From Candolleomyces eurysporus (taxonomy: Eukaryota > Basidiomycota > Agaricomycetes > Agaricales > Psathyrellaceae): a stretch of 64,000 nucleotides of DNA. How positions within the stretch are numbered: the first letter of the stretch is position 1; each line of letters opens with the position of its first letter. Location: NCBI GenBank assembly GCA_027579435.1, contig JANBPK010000749.1:1-64000 (forward strand), written 5' to 3'. Shown in pieces: positions 1 through 12,267 of this stretch. Under the pieces are notes generated by a model. The model worked only from the letters and a program-made list of their open reading frames with translations, made no database searches and was not told the origin of the DNA. A program made the position numbers and the translations under genes.

Positions 1-547
1 CGATCGGTATCGTGAGAAGCACTTGGCCTAGGGTAAGGTCTATGCCTCCGGCGAGGGTGAGATGGGGGACGATGTCGAGGCGAATGTACTCGTTGTTGAG
101 CGTCCACTGTGTTCTCAGTTTGAGCATACACAGGGTAAAGAAGTCGAGGTAAGTCTGTCAGGCACCAGGTACAAGTAGACGAGGTTTGATTCTCGAGAAC
201 AAGCTAAAGAACTACTACACGGTTTAGCTTGGTATTTATACTACTTGAACCGATCGGGCAAGTCCGGGCTGGCTCGATACATATGACCAGCATTGGTGCT
301 TCTACTGTTCCTACTTGATAACTATCAACTATTAATAGCAAAGAAGCAGGGCAAAGGGCAAAGAAGCAAGGGTCAAGGGCAACGGATAAAAGTAAAAGAG
401 CAGGGCATAGGGTATCCTCGGGCTAAGGGTTAAAACTGGGCAAAGGGCAAAGATAACGTGCTACTAAGGAGAGAAGTCCGAGGGAGTCTGAGTCAAATAC
501 AAGTAAACAATAGAAAAAAAAGATACCCTAGAGGTTATTACATAACA
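1..547. repeat. Direct repeat, copy A (continues beyond the window start)
   Basis: Base 1 matches base 10312, and the two stretches stay nearly identical up to the shared CATAACA at 541-547 and 10871-10877. Differences are scattered substitutions plus length changes in a purine-rich, imperfect tandem tract (about 340-450) built on AAAGAAGCAGGG-like units. Sequence to the right of 547 is unrelated to that right of 10877. The left edge cannot be defined because the window starts inside the copy. It is probably part of a mobile or recently duplicated element; no terminal dinucleotides or target-site duplications can be read. Confidence 0.85.
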
Positions 548-1814
548 CTGATGAAGTGCATGTGGTTGAAATCTCATCGATTTAGATTGTTGCGGCCGCT
601 CTCCCCCCTCAGGTTCCTGCCACTACCTTTTCAACGCCGAGTCCACTGTCCACAGCCTCAAGAGCTGCTGGCCTTCTCCCTCGTTCTCTTGAAAATGAAA
701 AATGAGTCAAATCAGATTGCCTAAGGTTCGTTGATCTTAGAAATGCGACATGCCTTGAGGATTGCTCCCGTACTCTTGAAATACTCTCAGGCTGTTGAGC
801 TGGGATTCAACTGGTCATCACGATTCGGATTGCAAAGGAGTAAAACAAGTCATTGCATTGTGGCAAAGTACTTTGAAAGGTGAGCTCGAGTCAGAGGCGA
901 CGCCACCGTCAAAGCTAAAGGGGCTATTCGGAATTCCGAAATCGTGTCATGGCGGTCCGGTCACCGGTCACCCATCCTCCAGGCACGTCTTCGTCTTCGT
1001 CCGACCACAATGCTCGTCTCCTTATTCCACGGCTGATTATGGTTCGGCTAAAATACATGATCACTCTCTGCGGGAAAAGGTGAGGTATGATGTTAGAACG
1101 TACGGTATTTAAGAGAGAAAGGATCGCTGTTGGATCGCTGTGAATCGTTGTCAATTTGTCGAGCCGGCCCGCGCCCGCAAGCGTTAAATGGCGTGATGCA
1201 GAGCATACGCAGCTTGCGATCCGTTCCAGAAAACGCAATACCCGTGTTCAAACTATTAAAGCGCTTCGGCGGGTCGATCAACTGCACATGCAGAGGCAGT
1301 AGCTCGAGGAGCAGCTTTGGATAGGGAATAAAGTCTCTGCATAGAACCACTATATATCGTCCTGAGTCGATCTCGATTGGCGCTCTGCCATGTGCATTAT
1401 CTAGCTTGTGAACCAGGCGCAAGGTACGTTTGGAGTATGCACATACGGCGCTTATCAACGACAAGTCGAACCGCTTCGATTCGGAAGTCGCCTAGCTTGG
1501 CGCATACCGCCGCAGTCGGCTTGGCCCGATATTAGGACAAACTCAGAACTCACGGTGATGGGGCAATCTCTCCCCGTAGGCATTCGATCTCTCCGTCTAT
1601 TCTGAAGTCAAAAGTTCGAAAGAGCGAGAAGCGATATAGAAGGGGCAACTTCGGAAAGTGATAGAGTGAATGTTGTAAAAGGAAAGAGGAGTAGAAAAAA
1701 AAACGACTTCAGAATATTCACCGCAGATTGAATGTAAAACAAACACATATGGAAGTTGTCACGATGGCCAACATGTGACCGGGACTTATTCGAGACTTCG
1801 TCTCTCCCGCCACC
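548..1814. other. Gene-free stretch, nothing recognised
   Basis: Only short overlapping open frames on both strands occur, with no splice-linked coding pattern or recognisable motif. It lies between the direct repeat and the decayed F-box-like gene, and I see nothing definite in it. Confidence 0.4.
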
Positions 1815-3914
1815 ATGGCGTCAATTCTCGACCTCGACTTTGTTCGTTCTCTGCCAATGATTGCTATGAAACGTATGTCTCTTTTCCCATGGTATTCTCT
1901 CTTAAACTCTTCAAGTCAGGATTCAAGTTCAAGTCAAAGTTGTTGGTACAGCATCCCCTCGAGCCGCAGGGATTGCAGGCCCTCCTGATAGAAACTCTCT
2001 TGCTATTATGAAGGAAATAGAGTGGGCTGATATTCTTAATTTCAGAATCGGAAGTCACCATAAGTGTTGCTAAAAATCCGACGCTGAATTCTTTCATAGA
2101 CATGCGGGAGGCTGCAAGCACCCACTCACGCGAAGGAGGTGTGGACCGGGCTCTTTCACCGATCCCTCGAATGTTCGTTGCCCACTCCATTCATTCCCCT
2201 CAAAACGTTCCTCGAGTGCTTCTCGAGCGATGCCCACACCATTCATTCTTCCCAAGCCGCTCTCTCAGTGCTCCTCGATTGACATTGAACAAGTTGTCTG
2301 GAAATCACAGGCCAGGTTGGCCATGCCCCGACCATTAACGGCTATGAAAACCGCATTCTTTCAATGTCCCAAACACGGAGGTCGTAAACATCCATATTGT
2401 TCCAGGGGGTAGATGGCTTCTCGCTGGCTGCAAGGACGGGTCTGTTTGGTGGTATGACCTTGACCTTTTCTATTCTGTGGGTCGACCGCCTCCACACCCA
2501 GGACAGCCAAATTTACTGCTAAAATCACCATTACCAGCGGAAGAAGCGTCTCAAAATCGAGCTGGGATCCGCTTCTCTATCGACACCACCTTCGAACTCT
2601 CGAGCAACAGCGATATAAACCACTGGACCATCCTCGAACATTTCCACCTCGCCGTCTCCGTGACACATCTGGCAATCAGGCTTGATTATTCTACGCACTC
2701 TATTCAGGTGTGGAGAGTGAAGGCTGTCAACAATACCGCAGGTGGTCGACAATCTGAACTACAAGCCTGTCAGTGCCTGTCCTCCTTTTTCGAAGATTCT
2801 GATTGTACTTTACGCGGCATATCCCTCCACGGTGCTCATCTGGTGTACTGCCTTGGACTACCTCCTCAACTTACCGTCATCGTAGACTGGCGCTCGGTCA
2901 ACGGGAAACGTGCCAATGTCGATTCGGGTTTTATGAGGTGGTATCTCCGCCCAGCAATTGGCACGGTGAGTCCGAATTTCAAGGTTCGCTGTTGACCAGC
3001 ACTGACTCATGTACCGTTCCTCTAGCAAGTATTCCTTCTCCCAGGGGACTTAGTTCTATTGCTATCGTCTCAGGTAGAAGAAGTCTGTCTCTGGAAGTGG
3101 CGGCAGTCAGCTACCCTTACGGATTTCCCCCCNGTTCGAAGTATGGAATATTGACTCTGGGGAGCCGTTCTGGCGGTATAAAATACCTTGTGGGCCAGAT
3201 TTTGTGCACACCATTCTCCCGCCCGTCAAAATCCGCGACAGTTTTCAATGCACCATCCCAACCGCGCGGCGCGGTGTATTCTTTCCATTCGGCATGGTAC
3301 TACGAACGGCTCCTCAATAACTTGCACGAAGGTTGATGTAGGTCAGCTCAATAGAGGCAAGGGACGTTGTTTCGGATTCCGCTACGGGGTTATTCTCGAG
3401 AAGGGGTCAGGTTTGGCGCTTATGCAGTATCGTGAAATTCCGGTCCTAGATGTGATGCACTGAGACATGGGAACCAAGTGAGAACTTAGAAGCCTGCTGC
3501 TTTGGATTGATGGGAGCAAGCCCAAAGGGTGGCTGGTGCTATAAACATGATCTCTAGCAATGACTGATTCGGAATGATCCGGCTCGTCACTGTCGAGTAT
3601 ATTGGAAAAGAGCGATGGGTTCGGCGACTGGCCATGGTGGCCGAATTTCTGTTGAGCATAAGCATAAGGACTACAACCATCCGTGTAATGAGTGTCGCTG
3701 CAAATGAATTCTTATCACATTGTCGGTAGCGGGCTTCGGCCATTCATTGGCCACTACAAAACTTATTAAATTTGACCAACATTCACACAGAATTGTAGCA
3801 TCGGACCTAACTACGTTCATGTCCGCTGAATTCGCTCCGCCGTTTCCTCAGCCTTTTCCACTAGGTGGTGTGGCTGTGCCACCCCTTATTCCTTGCTTCA
3901 GCAACAGCTCCTGA
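1815..3914 (+). pseudogene. Decayed paralogue of the F-box-like gene at 5404
   Basis: This stretch follows the gene at 5404-7146 step by step. It has the same CCGCCACCATGG start context, an F-box-like segment around 1990-2030, the MPTPFIL block near 2230, the RWLLAGC-DGS block near 2412, a long middle exon (2477-2993), a GT-AG intron near 2966-3024 and the SHRIVAS block near 3785. It also has in-frame stops in the F-box segment, frame jumps near 3133 (an N in a C-run) and 3180, and lost homology between about 3463 and 3720. I read it as a pseudogene that still keeps long open segments. A divergent working gene with several assembly errors is a weaker alternative. Confidence 0.7.
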
Positions 3915-5403
3915 CTTTGCCGCTTGCTTTAATTGACATCCAATCGTGAAGAAACTTATGGCACTTGTGTGAAACCTACTCTGTAATTAACACTGCACTT
4001 CTGAATGCATACAATAATATCTACTACTTTTGAATATGCTTTTTCCTACTGTTACTGAGCCCTCCACGCTTCTGAACTGCGCTCGCTGACGCACGCCTGC
4101 AGCGTGCTCGCGCTCGCGCAAGGGGNAGGGGGGNAGGCTAAGTGCTGCCATTGGAAGCAGGAGGATTACACGAGCTGAGAATGACTTGGGGAGGATGAGA
4201 TTCATACACATTTTTAAATAAATCTAACGGCTTTCCGTCGAAGAGATAGGAGAATCTCTGCTCTGGCTAATTCCTGGACACTATATAGTGGACAGGTTTA
4301 TACATCTCTTTGAAAGTTTCTTTTTTTNAACTATATTAGGAAATAAAGCACTGCCTTCGGGAGGCCAGCGGTCCGCTTGGGTTTGCTGTAATTTCTCCTA
4401 TATTTCTTTCGTTCAGTTGACGTCGTCTATCGAAGTACGCATTTGCATTCAATTTAGCAGTAGGTTTTCTATGACGCCCCATCTCTTTCTTCATGTGATC
4501 AAATTAGTAAAGTAACGTCTTGGGAACGCCTGGGCAGGCGTCTGTGTAGACCAAGAAAAAAAATACAAAGAGATCAATCTGAAAAGTCAAGAAGGCCACT
4601 TGTTCGGAGTGGAACGTCGCGATTCAGGATCGAGCATGGAGTACAACAGAACAAATTTTATACAGCAAAATCCGGGTGTCCAGGTATGCCCGGACGGGCC
4701 ATTCTATGATGAAGGTGATGGCCTTAGTTGCAAACTTGTACATCGTCACATTTATTGCCTTATATAGTAGAATTGTCAGTTGGGAAAGCCTTGCTGAAGC
4801 AAGGAAAGCGGTCATCAGTTCTCTCAGCTCAACAGCTCCTTACAATTACCTGTTTCATAATGAATGCTAAATTTCGTTGAGTACGCTTTGGCCACTGATT
4901 ACTACGCACCCAACCTATCTTAGCCTGGAGAATTTATTTTTTTGCAAGTCTCAAGGACCTCAGTATCCGTGCGCGGTAATATCAATGCCCTTCTCGACTC
5001 GATCTCGCCTAATCGTAAAGCGTTCGCATTTGGGCCAGCACGCCGCACCGACTGCTCGAATTCCCCCNAACAATCTTTCCAAGGCTCTTGTGTCTCAGTT
5101 GAGCGAGATAGAGACGTAGCCACTCTCGATCAAGCCATCTCTCCCCGTCATGCTGGACCACCGCTGGTAGGAGCCGGCGTCGGGCAGGGTATATCAAGCT
5201 GCTTTTTTTTGCTCCTGCAGAAGCGTTTGGAGATATTAGAACGAGGACAAGATCCGCCATGCATACTATGTGCTTTGGGATACTGTAGCCCGCCACCAGG
5301 CGCCGCCTCATGGCAAGCGGTGACAAACAGGTACAAATGACGCGAAGTCACGGTACATACACGGTAGTGTGACCACTGACAACTCCTCTCTCTGACCGCC
5401 ACC
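3915..5403. other. Intergenic spacer between the two F-box-like copies
   Basis: No convincing gene is visible. The stretch has three single-N positions (4126, 4134, 4328) beside G or T runs and one at 5068. Open frames here are short and overlap on both strands. The last 100 bases should hold the promoter of the gene starting at 5404. Confidence 0.4.
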
Positions 5404-7146
5404 ATGTTGAATTTCCTTCATTCCCTGACGAATGCTGGGAAACATATCCTTGCAGCTCTGCCATGGGTAGGGTCTCTCAAACTCCACAAAGCGCTATAGA
5501 ACTAAGCTTGGTGCAGGCTCAGCCTCCTCCAAAAGGACTGCTTGCGCTCCCAACAGAGATTTTGCTGCTAATTATGAAGGAGCTGGAATGGGATGATATC
5601 ATTAATCTCAGAATGGTAAGTCACAATAACTGCTAAAAAAAATGTGATACTGAACTGCTTTTCAGACTTGCAAGACGCTTCATGAGCCCAGTCGTTCAAA
5701 GGACGTGTGGACAAAGCTCCTTCGCCGATATGTCCAGTACTCGATGCCCACACCTTTCATTCTCCCAAGAAGCTTGTCTCAGTGCTCCTCAGATGCTATC
5801 GAAGGCATAGTTCTGAAGTCCCAGGCAGAACTAGTCATCCCTAGTTCCATTGTCGCGTCGCATTCTTTCAATATCCCGGACACATCAGTCAGGACAATCC
5901 ACCTCGTGCCCGGGGGNACGCTGGCTTCTGGCTGGGTGCACAGACGGATCGGTCTGGTACTATGACCTCAATCTGTTCTCTACCGATGTCGGTTCTTCTA
6001 CTCAAGCCGGACGGCCCCATTTACTCCTGGAATCGCCCCTCTCAGCCCAAGAGGCTTCCGAAAACCAAGCTGGCGTCTTTATCGCCATCGACCACACCTC
6101 GAAACTGGTCAACGCAAGCAAGAACCCGTACAAGGTCCTCGAATCCTTCAATTTGGCTGTCACTGTGACTATTATGCCGGCCGGTATTAGTTCTATTGCT
6201 CACTCCTTCCAGGTTTGGAGAGTGGATGTTGTCACTAATGCATCGGACAAGAGAGAGCTGACCGGAATCAAGGCCCTCAGGCGCCTCTCCTTTTTCAAAG
6301 ATACTGCCTGCATCATCAAGGATATCTCGATTCATGACATTCACCTTGCGTATTGTCTTGCCCACCCATCTGGAACGACCGTCATCGTGGATTGGTGTTC
6401 AGTCAATGAGAAGTCTGCTACGTCTGACCCAGACTTTCCGAGATGGTATCTTGAGTCATCAGCTGGCTCGGTGAGTTGTATTTTCAAGCTCGTCGTCACT
6501 GGAGTCTGATTCACTCGTCCTGCAGCGAGTCTTCCTCCTCCCAGGTGATTTGCTTCTTCTAATAGGCTATAAAGTATCAGAAGTTACGCTCTGGAAATGG
6601 CGGCAATCGGCTGCTCGTTCAAGCTTGCCGCTGTCCGAACTGTGGGACATCAACCCAGGAAGTCCGTTTTGGCTGTATACAGTACCCGGAGGAGCAGATT
6701 TCGTGCACGACATTCTGCCCCCCGTCACAGTCAACGGGATGCTCCAATGCATCGTGCCAACCGCTCGACGTGGTGTGTTCCTGGTCTCGATTCCGGACGA
6801 TGGTGACGGTCTGGTTTCCTCGTCGGTAACTTGTAGACAGGTGTACACGGGTCAGCTCATCAGAGCCGAAGCAGAGCGCTCTCCCCTCGGGTTCCGTTAC
6901 GGTCTTTCCTATAATCGATTATCGGGGTGGACAAAGATATCGTACCAGCAAAACCTGCCTCCAGGAGATGGCTCGGCGTCGGCAGTTAATTTACATATAG
7001 TTTGGCATCCCCCAAGGAATCCCGGAGGCACACCTGATCCCCCGTTACGTGTCGTCACCCTGGACCAATTCTCGCACAGAGTTGTAGCCTCTAACCTATC
7101 CACTTTCTCTTTCTTCGATCTCACTCCTTCGAATTGTCGCTGTTAA
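5404..7146 (+). CDS. F-box-like protein, basidiomycete family
   Basis: The four exons are 5404-5466, 5517-5615, 5666-6470 and 6526-7146, joined by GT-AG introns of 50, 50 and 55 nt. All joins are in phase if the N at 5917 is treated as a surplus base, giving about 528 residues. The start was chosen for its strong CCGCCACCATG context and its match to the neighbouring pseudogene. Residues 30-55 carry an F-box-like pattern (LPTEILLLIMKELEWDDIIN followed by LR and TCK), which would bind Skp1 in an SCF ubiquitin ligase. The rest has repeated W- and G-rich blocks such as LLAGCTDGSVWYYD and VWRVDV that resemble beta-propeller blades, so substrate binding is likely but not shown. Such F-box families are expanded in Agaricomycetes. 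The substrate is unknown. Confidence 0.75.
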
Positions 7147-7198
7147 CCTTTCTTCGCATCATAATCATCGTTTTCAGTTCTTCGGATTCGATAGTTGC

Positions 7199-7468
7199 CT
7201 ATATCACACCACGTTCAGTTCCGGTGAATGCCAAGATCGCGCCAACATCAGTACTCACCCAGCATGTAATGGTTTTTAGAATTAGCTTGCTGCGAGATTC
7301 AAGATCTTTGGGGACTAGGCCCTCATCCGTGAGCTCGTCGATCGTGACAATGTCATAGCGGTAACCACCCTCGTGCTGCCATGTCACTCCGAACATCCAT
7401 TTTTCACCGTCTGTCAAACACCAAGATGCACTGGTTTCGGATATCCTTTTCATACTGGTTGAGTGCAT
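7199..7468 (-). CDS. Short ORF, possible gene fragment
   Basis: An 89-codon open frame opposite the spacer between two genes. Its composition is protein-like (W-rich, with segments such as WCLTDGEKWMFGV), but I recognise no domain and see no clear upstream exon. It ends just after the F-box-like gene and begins about 40 bases from the stop of the next minus-strand gene. It could be a leftover exon of a lost gene or a chance frame. Confidence 0.25.
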   Translation of the reverse strand: MHSTSMKRISETSASWCLTDGEKWMFGVTWQHEGGYRYDIVTIDELTDEGLVPKDLESRSKLILKTITCWVSTDVGAILAFTGTERGVI

Positions 7469-7508
7469 GAGCGGGGAATTGACGCATCGAGCTTCGGAAA
7501 AAAANGGC

Positions 7509-9020
7509 TCACACGGCCACGCTCTGAGCGACTACTTGGGAAATATGCTGCTCGAGCATCTCCGCTGATGCGACCAAGCGTTTCGTCTCGATGATACACA
7601 TCAAGAAGTCATCGGCAAGCGTTACAACGTCGTCCACAGCGGTTGCCTTCAACAGACCTTGGCGTAGGTGGTTAATAGAGAGATAACACTACGAACTTAA
7701 GGATACGCACTGAGTTTTGGTGTCCCCGGCGCTCCGGTTTGGAAGCGGGAAACAATGAGAGAAAGATAGTCTACCCGGCCAACGAGTAAAGTGGCATATT
7801 CCCCAAAGATGACCAAGTCTTTCTTCCTTTTGCTGAGCCAGTCTGACGTCGTGTCGCCCGAACTTGAGTCTTGGGATTTTGGACGAATACCCAATGTGAT
7901 TTCCAATAAGATAGCCGCATCCTCGACGCTGGTACTCTCTTTGATCATCCGCATAAGGGATTTGCTAAAATCGTCAATAATAGCACGAGTTCTAGCTTCG
8001 AACTGATAAAAAAGCTGCCCAATTAGATTGTAAGAGAGTAGCCCAAGGAACACGAACCTCGCTGCCAAATGAGGTGACTATGGTTCTGAGATTCTCGCAG
8101 AGGAGCGCTACCTCCTTGGCCTCCCAACGTTCATCAGACATATCCAAAGATAAATGCCTGCCCGTATCGATCAATGCGTTCACGTGGTTTCGATCCAAAA
8201 TAATCGGTTTTGCTTCGGGCCATTCTGCCTTCACGCCCATTTTCTCCAGATCTCCTTTCGTGACTTTGGAGAGGCAGATGATCTGAACTTGGTTGAGCGA
8301 ACAAGTTAAGGTTCAGTACGTACGAATCGCGTACCTCGATCTCCAAATCTGGATTCTTCTCCTGCATTTGTTTGACCGCTATAGCCGCCTGTATTCGGTC
8401 GTCTAACTCGACTAGGAGAGCCCGACTAAATTCGCTGCCTACTTCGAACTTGCCCTTCAACTTGTAGTAAACACTTCGCGCGGTTGGCGATAACTTGTTG
8501 CTGGGGCGTAGAATTCGATCTGACTTGGGGATACTAGCAGCAGCTCCACCCGACGATAAATCCTTGACCTTACGCTGGTTGTGGAGCAAAGAAAAGAGGA
8601 AAATTGCCTGTGAGTAGCGAATCCACTGAGGGGCATACGCGAACTTGAGCTCACCTTGCCGGCTTTGGTCTTCTTTCCAGCTGCCAGTGCCTTCCCTTGC
8701 TTTGGTAATGAGCCGTCGCTCTCATCACGATCGGTCGCAGGGGAAGAATCTGGCGCTGAAGAGTGCCCGGGACGCGGAGTACTCGCATCCTCAGCTTGAG
8801 CGACGTCCTGCTCAGTGTTACATCTAATGAAGACGTGGAACTCAGTTGCCATCGCCTTGGTAATGTCAAAGCCCTCGTTGAGGACAACGGTGCCGTCATC
8901 TTCAATACGTTTGCAGGCGGCGAGGACGAACTTGTCGATATTATCCAGGAAGAAGTTCTTCAATTCAACGACAGTGATCCTAGTCCCCTCACTCGGGAGG
9001 GACTCAGAGGAAGCCGACAT
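7509..9020 (-). CDS. Five-exon protein of unknown function
   Basis: The gene reads right to left through exons 9020-8655, 8607-8335, 8282-8058, 8002-7711 and 7657-7509. Introns are 47-55 nt with GT-AG ends, and every join keeps phase, giving 434 residues and a TGA stop. I do not recognise a family. The N-terminal 120 residues include an acidic and Ser/Pro stretch ending in a Lys/Gly-rich segment (KQGKALAAGKKTKAGK). The rest is predicted to be mostly helical and charged, with no membrane segment or signal peptide. The consistent splice structure makes it a real gene. Its neighbours are not conserved genes, so context does not suggest a role. Confidence 0.75.
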
Positions 9021-10311
9021 GATTTATCTGTCAGTAGCGAGGCTATGAGTACTAAGAACAGCCAAAAACCGCAATTGAGACCATACTGAAGTGGTAGTTG
9101 TTTCAAACTCGAAGCTCAAGGAATTGTTTAGTGGCTTGGAGGGTTAAGAGAGACGGCAAGGGGGATAAGTAGGCTGACCACAATATATCATCTATATCAT
9201 CATGGCAATCTGCCTTTAATCGATGGATGGAAGATTGTGGGCGCGAAACTGCACGGTGATACTATACGAAGCGTGGCTAGCACGCTCTCGGATATATTCA
9301 CCCTTGTCTTGAGATACCAGGTGGCGGCGATGTGCCACACGTTGCGCTGAATTGTCGATCCGGAGAGGGATGAGAGATTTTCACTAAAGCTGTCGAGTTT
9401 CCTGATGGTCACAAAGCCCTTTAGGATAAAGGTCGTTCATAAATTCCGAATCCAATCGCCAAAAAAGAAACAAGGAAACATGAGGGTACTCGGGGATCTG
9501 AAGTTAGCACTCAAACCTGCAGTGATAAAAATGGATGAGAGAGCTGTTTTCAAATTAATGTTAACGCAGGGCGTGAAGGCAGCGACCTACAGCATTTATG
9601 AGATGGTCCAGAGAGGAAGAACTCCGTTAACATGCATCTACTCGAGTAACTGGTTTGACAGGTTCGAGTGGCACACACTGATTGTTATGGAGTACCTCAG
9701 ATTGTCCAACGGTTCGACAATGCAAGATGAGGTACGTAGATTCACTGTGATGAGGAACAGTGAAAGATGATATTGTTCGTTGAATCGGGGGTCAGGAGGA
9801 TGATGACAGACGTTCAGTGAAATTACTGAGATTCTGGGGCTTGAGGCGTAACGTTGCCAAGTGTAGAGCGAGTGGGAAAGAACACCTCTTTCGCAAGTTG
9901 CTTCGGTGAGAAGAATCTGTTGAGGGGGAACCGGGGAAGAACGAGGAGGATTCGGGAGGGGAAGAAGTGGAGGAGGTTCAAGGGCGTCACTAAGGGGAGT
10001 TCCTTCTGTTCGGAGAAGATATTCTTGGAGAGGGTTGAGAGATGGGAATTCGAGGGATCGAAGTCCTTCTTCAATATCTTGTAAGCGTGAGGACGACGTC
10101 GTCGGTGTAATTGGTTACTCGGAGGTTGAAGGAGTTGGTGATGACTCTTTCGTTAGGATGGCGTTCGAAGCACGTAATATCCACAATAGTTGATCCTTCT
10201 TCGTAACGAACGGACCCAATAGACGTCGTAGCTGTAGGGTTCCTACCAGCTCTTGAGCAGACGGCGACAATTGGGAAACGTTGAGTGAATCGAATAGGAC
10301 GAGGAGGTGAA
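9021..10311. other. Spacer with unassigned open frames
   Basis: A plus-strand frame (9405-9770, 121 codons) and minus-strand frames (9823-10074 and 10071-10442) are open but match nothing I recognise. The minus-strand frames may be the far end of the element that includes the direct repeat and the protein at 10824-11825, because they run on in the same direction through the repeat. No further structure is evident. Confidence 0.35.
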
Positions 10312-10877
10312 CGATCGGTATCGTGAGAAGCACTTGGCCTAGGGTAAGGTCTATGCCTCCGGCGAGGGTGAGATGGGGGACGATGTCGAGGCGAATGTAC
10401 TCGTTGTTGAGCGTCCACTGTGTTCTCAGTTTGAGCATACACAGGGTAAAGAAGTCGAGGTAAGTCTGTCAGGCACCAGGTACAAGTAGACGAGGTTTGA
10501 TTCTCGAGAACAAGCTAAAGAACTACTACACGGTTTAACTCGGTATTTATACTACTTGAACTAATCGGGCAAGTCCGGGCTGGCTCGATTCCAATGACCA
10601 GCATTAATGCTTCTACTGTTCCTACTTGATAACTATCGGCTATTAATAGAAAAGAAGCAGGGTAAAGGGCAAAGAAGCAGGGTAAAGGGCAAAGAAGCAA
10701 AATAAAAAGTAATAGATGAGAAAAAGAACCACAGGGTCAAGGGTATCCTCGGGCTAAGGGTTAAAACTGGGGCAAAGGGGAAGATAACGTGCTACTAAGG
10801 AGAGAAGTCCGAGGGAGTCCGAGTCAAATACAAGTAAACAATAGAAAAAAAGATACCCTAGGGGTTATTACATAACA
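10312..10877. repeat. Direct repeat, copy B
   Basis: Near-identical to window positions 1-547, in the same orientation, about 10.3 kb away. It contains the same purine-rich tandem tract (about 10640-10730), here with an extra unit. On the minus strand it runs straight on from the TE-like gene (10824-11825), whose last codons lie inside the repeat. The repeat is therefore probably the 3' part of that element family, not an LTR enclosing the intervening genes. Confidence 0.85.
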
Positions 10878-11825
10878 GATGATGCCGAGTTTTTCGTGAA
10901 CGTAAGTCCACTTGTCCTGGGCGAGTCTGTACTCTTGGCGGATGTCGTTGAGGAGGTCTTTGTGCATGCCGGGCTTGAACATGAACGGCTGGAGGTGGTA
11001 CTTCTTCCTCATGGTGATGTCGACTAGGAGGATGCAAGTGAAGTCGTAGTCGGCACCTTGAGCGCCGTACGTGCTCGAGCACCACGTGAAGTGGGCGAAG
11101 AGCCATTTCGCCCAGAGGTCGTCCTTCCTGACATTCTGTGCCCAGACCAGTTGAGCAGTGGACGCGCCGTACCAGTCCCTGTGGGAGAGGAGATGCTCCT
11201 TGGGGATTCGTTTATGGTTGGCGTCGATGACCCTGATGGTGGTCGCCTTCCCGTCCACATCAATCGTCGCCCTGACCGTCTTGATCAGATTCGCGTTGAA
11301 ACTGATGAAGTCGATGGCATCTCTCGTGAAGAGGCCGAGATGGGAGTAGAACCCGGCATGGTCGAGCATGTCGACTTCCTTGGCCACGACAGGGTCGAGA
11401 GCCTGAGAGACATCTAGGTCGAGCTCGGGTCGGCACGTAGATTTGAGCTTCTTGGCGAGGGTGGACTCTAGCTCTCTAGATGGGGAAACAGGCCTCTTCA
11501 GGGAGGACTGGATAGCCGAAGTAAACTCGCCGACCATCTGCCTGAAGTCGGCAGCAGGGTCAGAGGCAGCAGGCGGGGCTTCCTCTTCTGGAAGGGAGAT
11601 GAGAGATTCGACGTCCGAGTCCGGGTTTACCTTAGGCTCGAGGCCTTCCATGTACTTGGTGAGATTCGCCGGGGACACGCCCTTGGCCTTGAGACCGTGT
11701 ATGACCTTCTTGATACCGTTCCTGGCCGTAATCGCCAGATTCTCGGCGATCTTTGCAGTCCGGCTCATGGACGAGATCTCGGCCACCCTCCCAGGGTTTG
11801 CGTGCGTCTTGGAGCGATTCGTCAT
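10824..11825 (-). CDS. Hypothetical protein, probably from a mobile element
   Basis: An open frame of 333 codons. The N-terminal third is basic then acidic and low-complexity (Ala/Pro/Glu/Asp-rich, residues 70-110). The C-terminal part is compact and hydrophobic with several Trp residues. No signal peptide, membrane segment or enzyme motif is visible. The last 18 or so codons lie inside the direct repeat, and the Phe/Leu-rich tail there looks like read-through, so the true end may be a splice donor near 10880. Its overlap with a repeat suggests a transposon-borne gene, gag-like in layout, but this is inference. It ends a region without conserved neighbours. Confidence 0.5.
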   Translation of the reverse strand: MTNRSKTHANPGRVAEISSMSRTAKIAENLAITARNGIKKVIHGLKAKGVSPANLTKYMEGLEPKVNPDSDVESLISLPEEEAPPAASDPAADFRQMVGEFTSAIQSSLKRPVSPSRELESTLAKKLKSTCRPELDLDVSQALDPVVAKEVDMLDHAGFYSHLGLFTRDAIDFISFNANLIKTVRATIDVDGKATTIRVIDANHKRIPKEHLLSHRDWYGASTAQLVWAQNVRKDDLWAKWLFAHFTWCSSTYGAQGADYDFTCILLVDITMRKKYHLQPFMFKPGMHKDLLNDIRQEYRLAQDKWTYVHEKLGIICYVITPRVSFFLLFTCI

Positions 11826-12267
11826 CTCGAGGCGAGAAAAGAGGCTGAGAGCGATGAGAGAGGGAAGTACTCAGAAAAAGAAGGCGNAAATGCGCGATCT
11901 CGACGCGTATATGCTACTGTTCTATGAGGGGGAACAGGAGCAAGGGATGGAGGAGAGAAAATCAAGCGCGCGAGCGCTTNGGGGGGCGAGGCGCACACAC
12001 ACAAGCGCAAACACACGCGCATCAGAGATCACTAAAAGGCTAACTTGTCATACGATTCGTCGGGCCGTACGCTACGCTCTACTATAACTAATCTACGCAA
12101 CAACGAATTAGGAAATCCGGCTCAATATTCCTAGTCATTTTGCGTGCGTCTCCTCTACCCACCGCTTCTGTCCTCGACCACTATCAGCATTTGGAATTCG
12201 AAACCTTTGAGAGGTATGTCTCCTCCCTTTGTTTAGTCCCTTCATTACCAACGTTTGCAACTAGAAC
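11826..12267. promoter_or_regulatory. Divergent spacer before the protease gene
   Basis: About 440 bases lie between two divergently transcribed genes. The stretch has a CA/CG-rich simple tract (11990-12020) and two N positions (11887, 11980). A likely 5'-UTR intron begins at the GTATGT at 12213 and ends in CTAG three bases before the ATG at 12268. No TATA box stands out. Confidence 0.4.

Noticed and set aside
1..10877. LTR retrotransposon with 0.55-kb LTRs
   Set aside because: The interior carries intron-containing host-type genes and no gag, protease, reverse transcriptase or integrase motifs; element ends are not visible.
11988..12022. CA/CG-rich tract as a Z-DNA or regulatory element
   Set aside because: It is a short impure simple repeat beside an N; nothing ties it to function.
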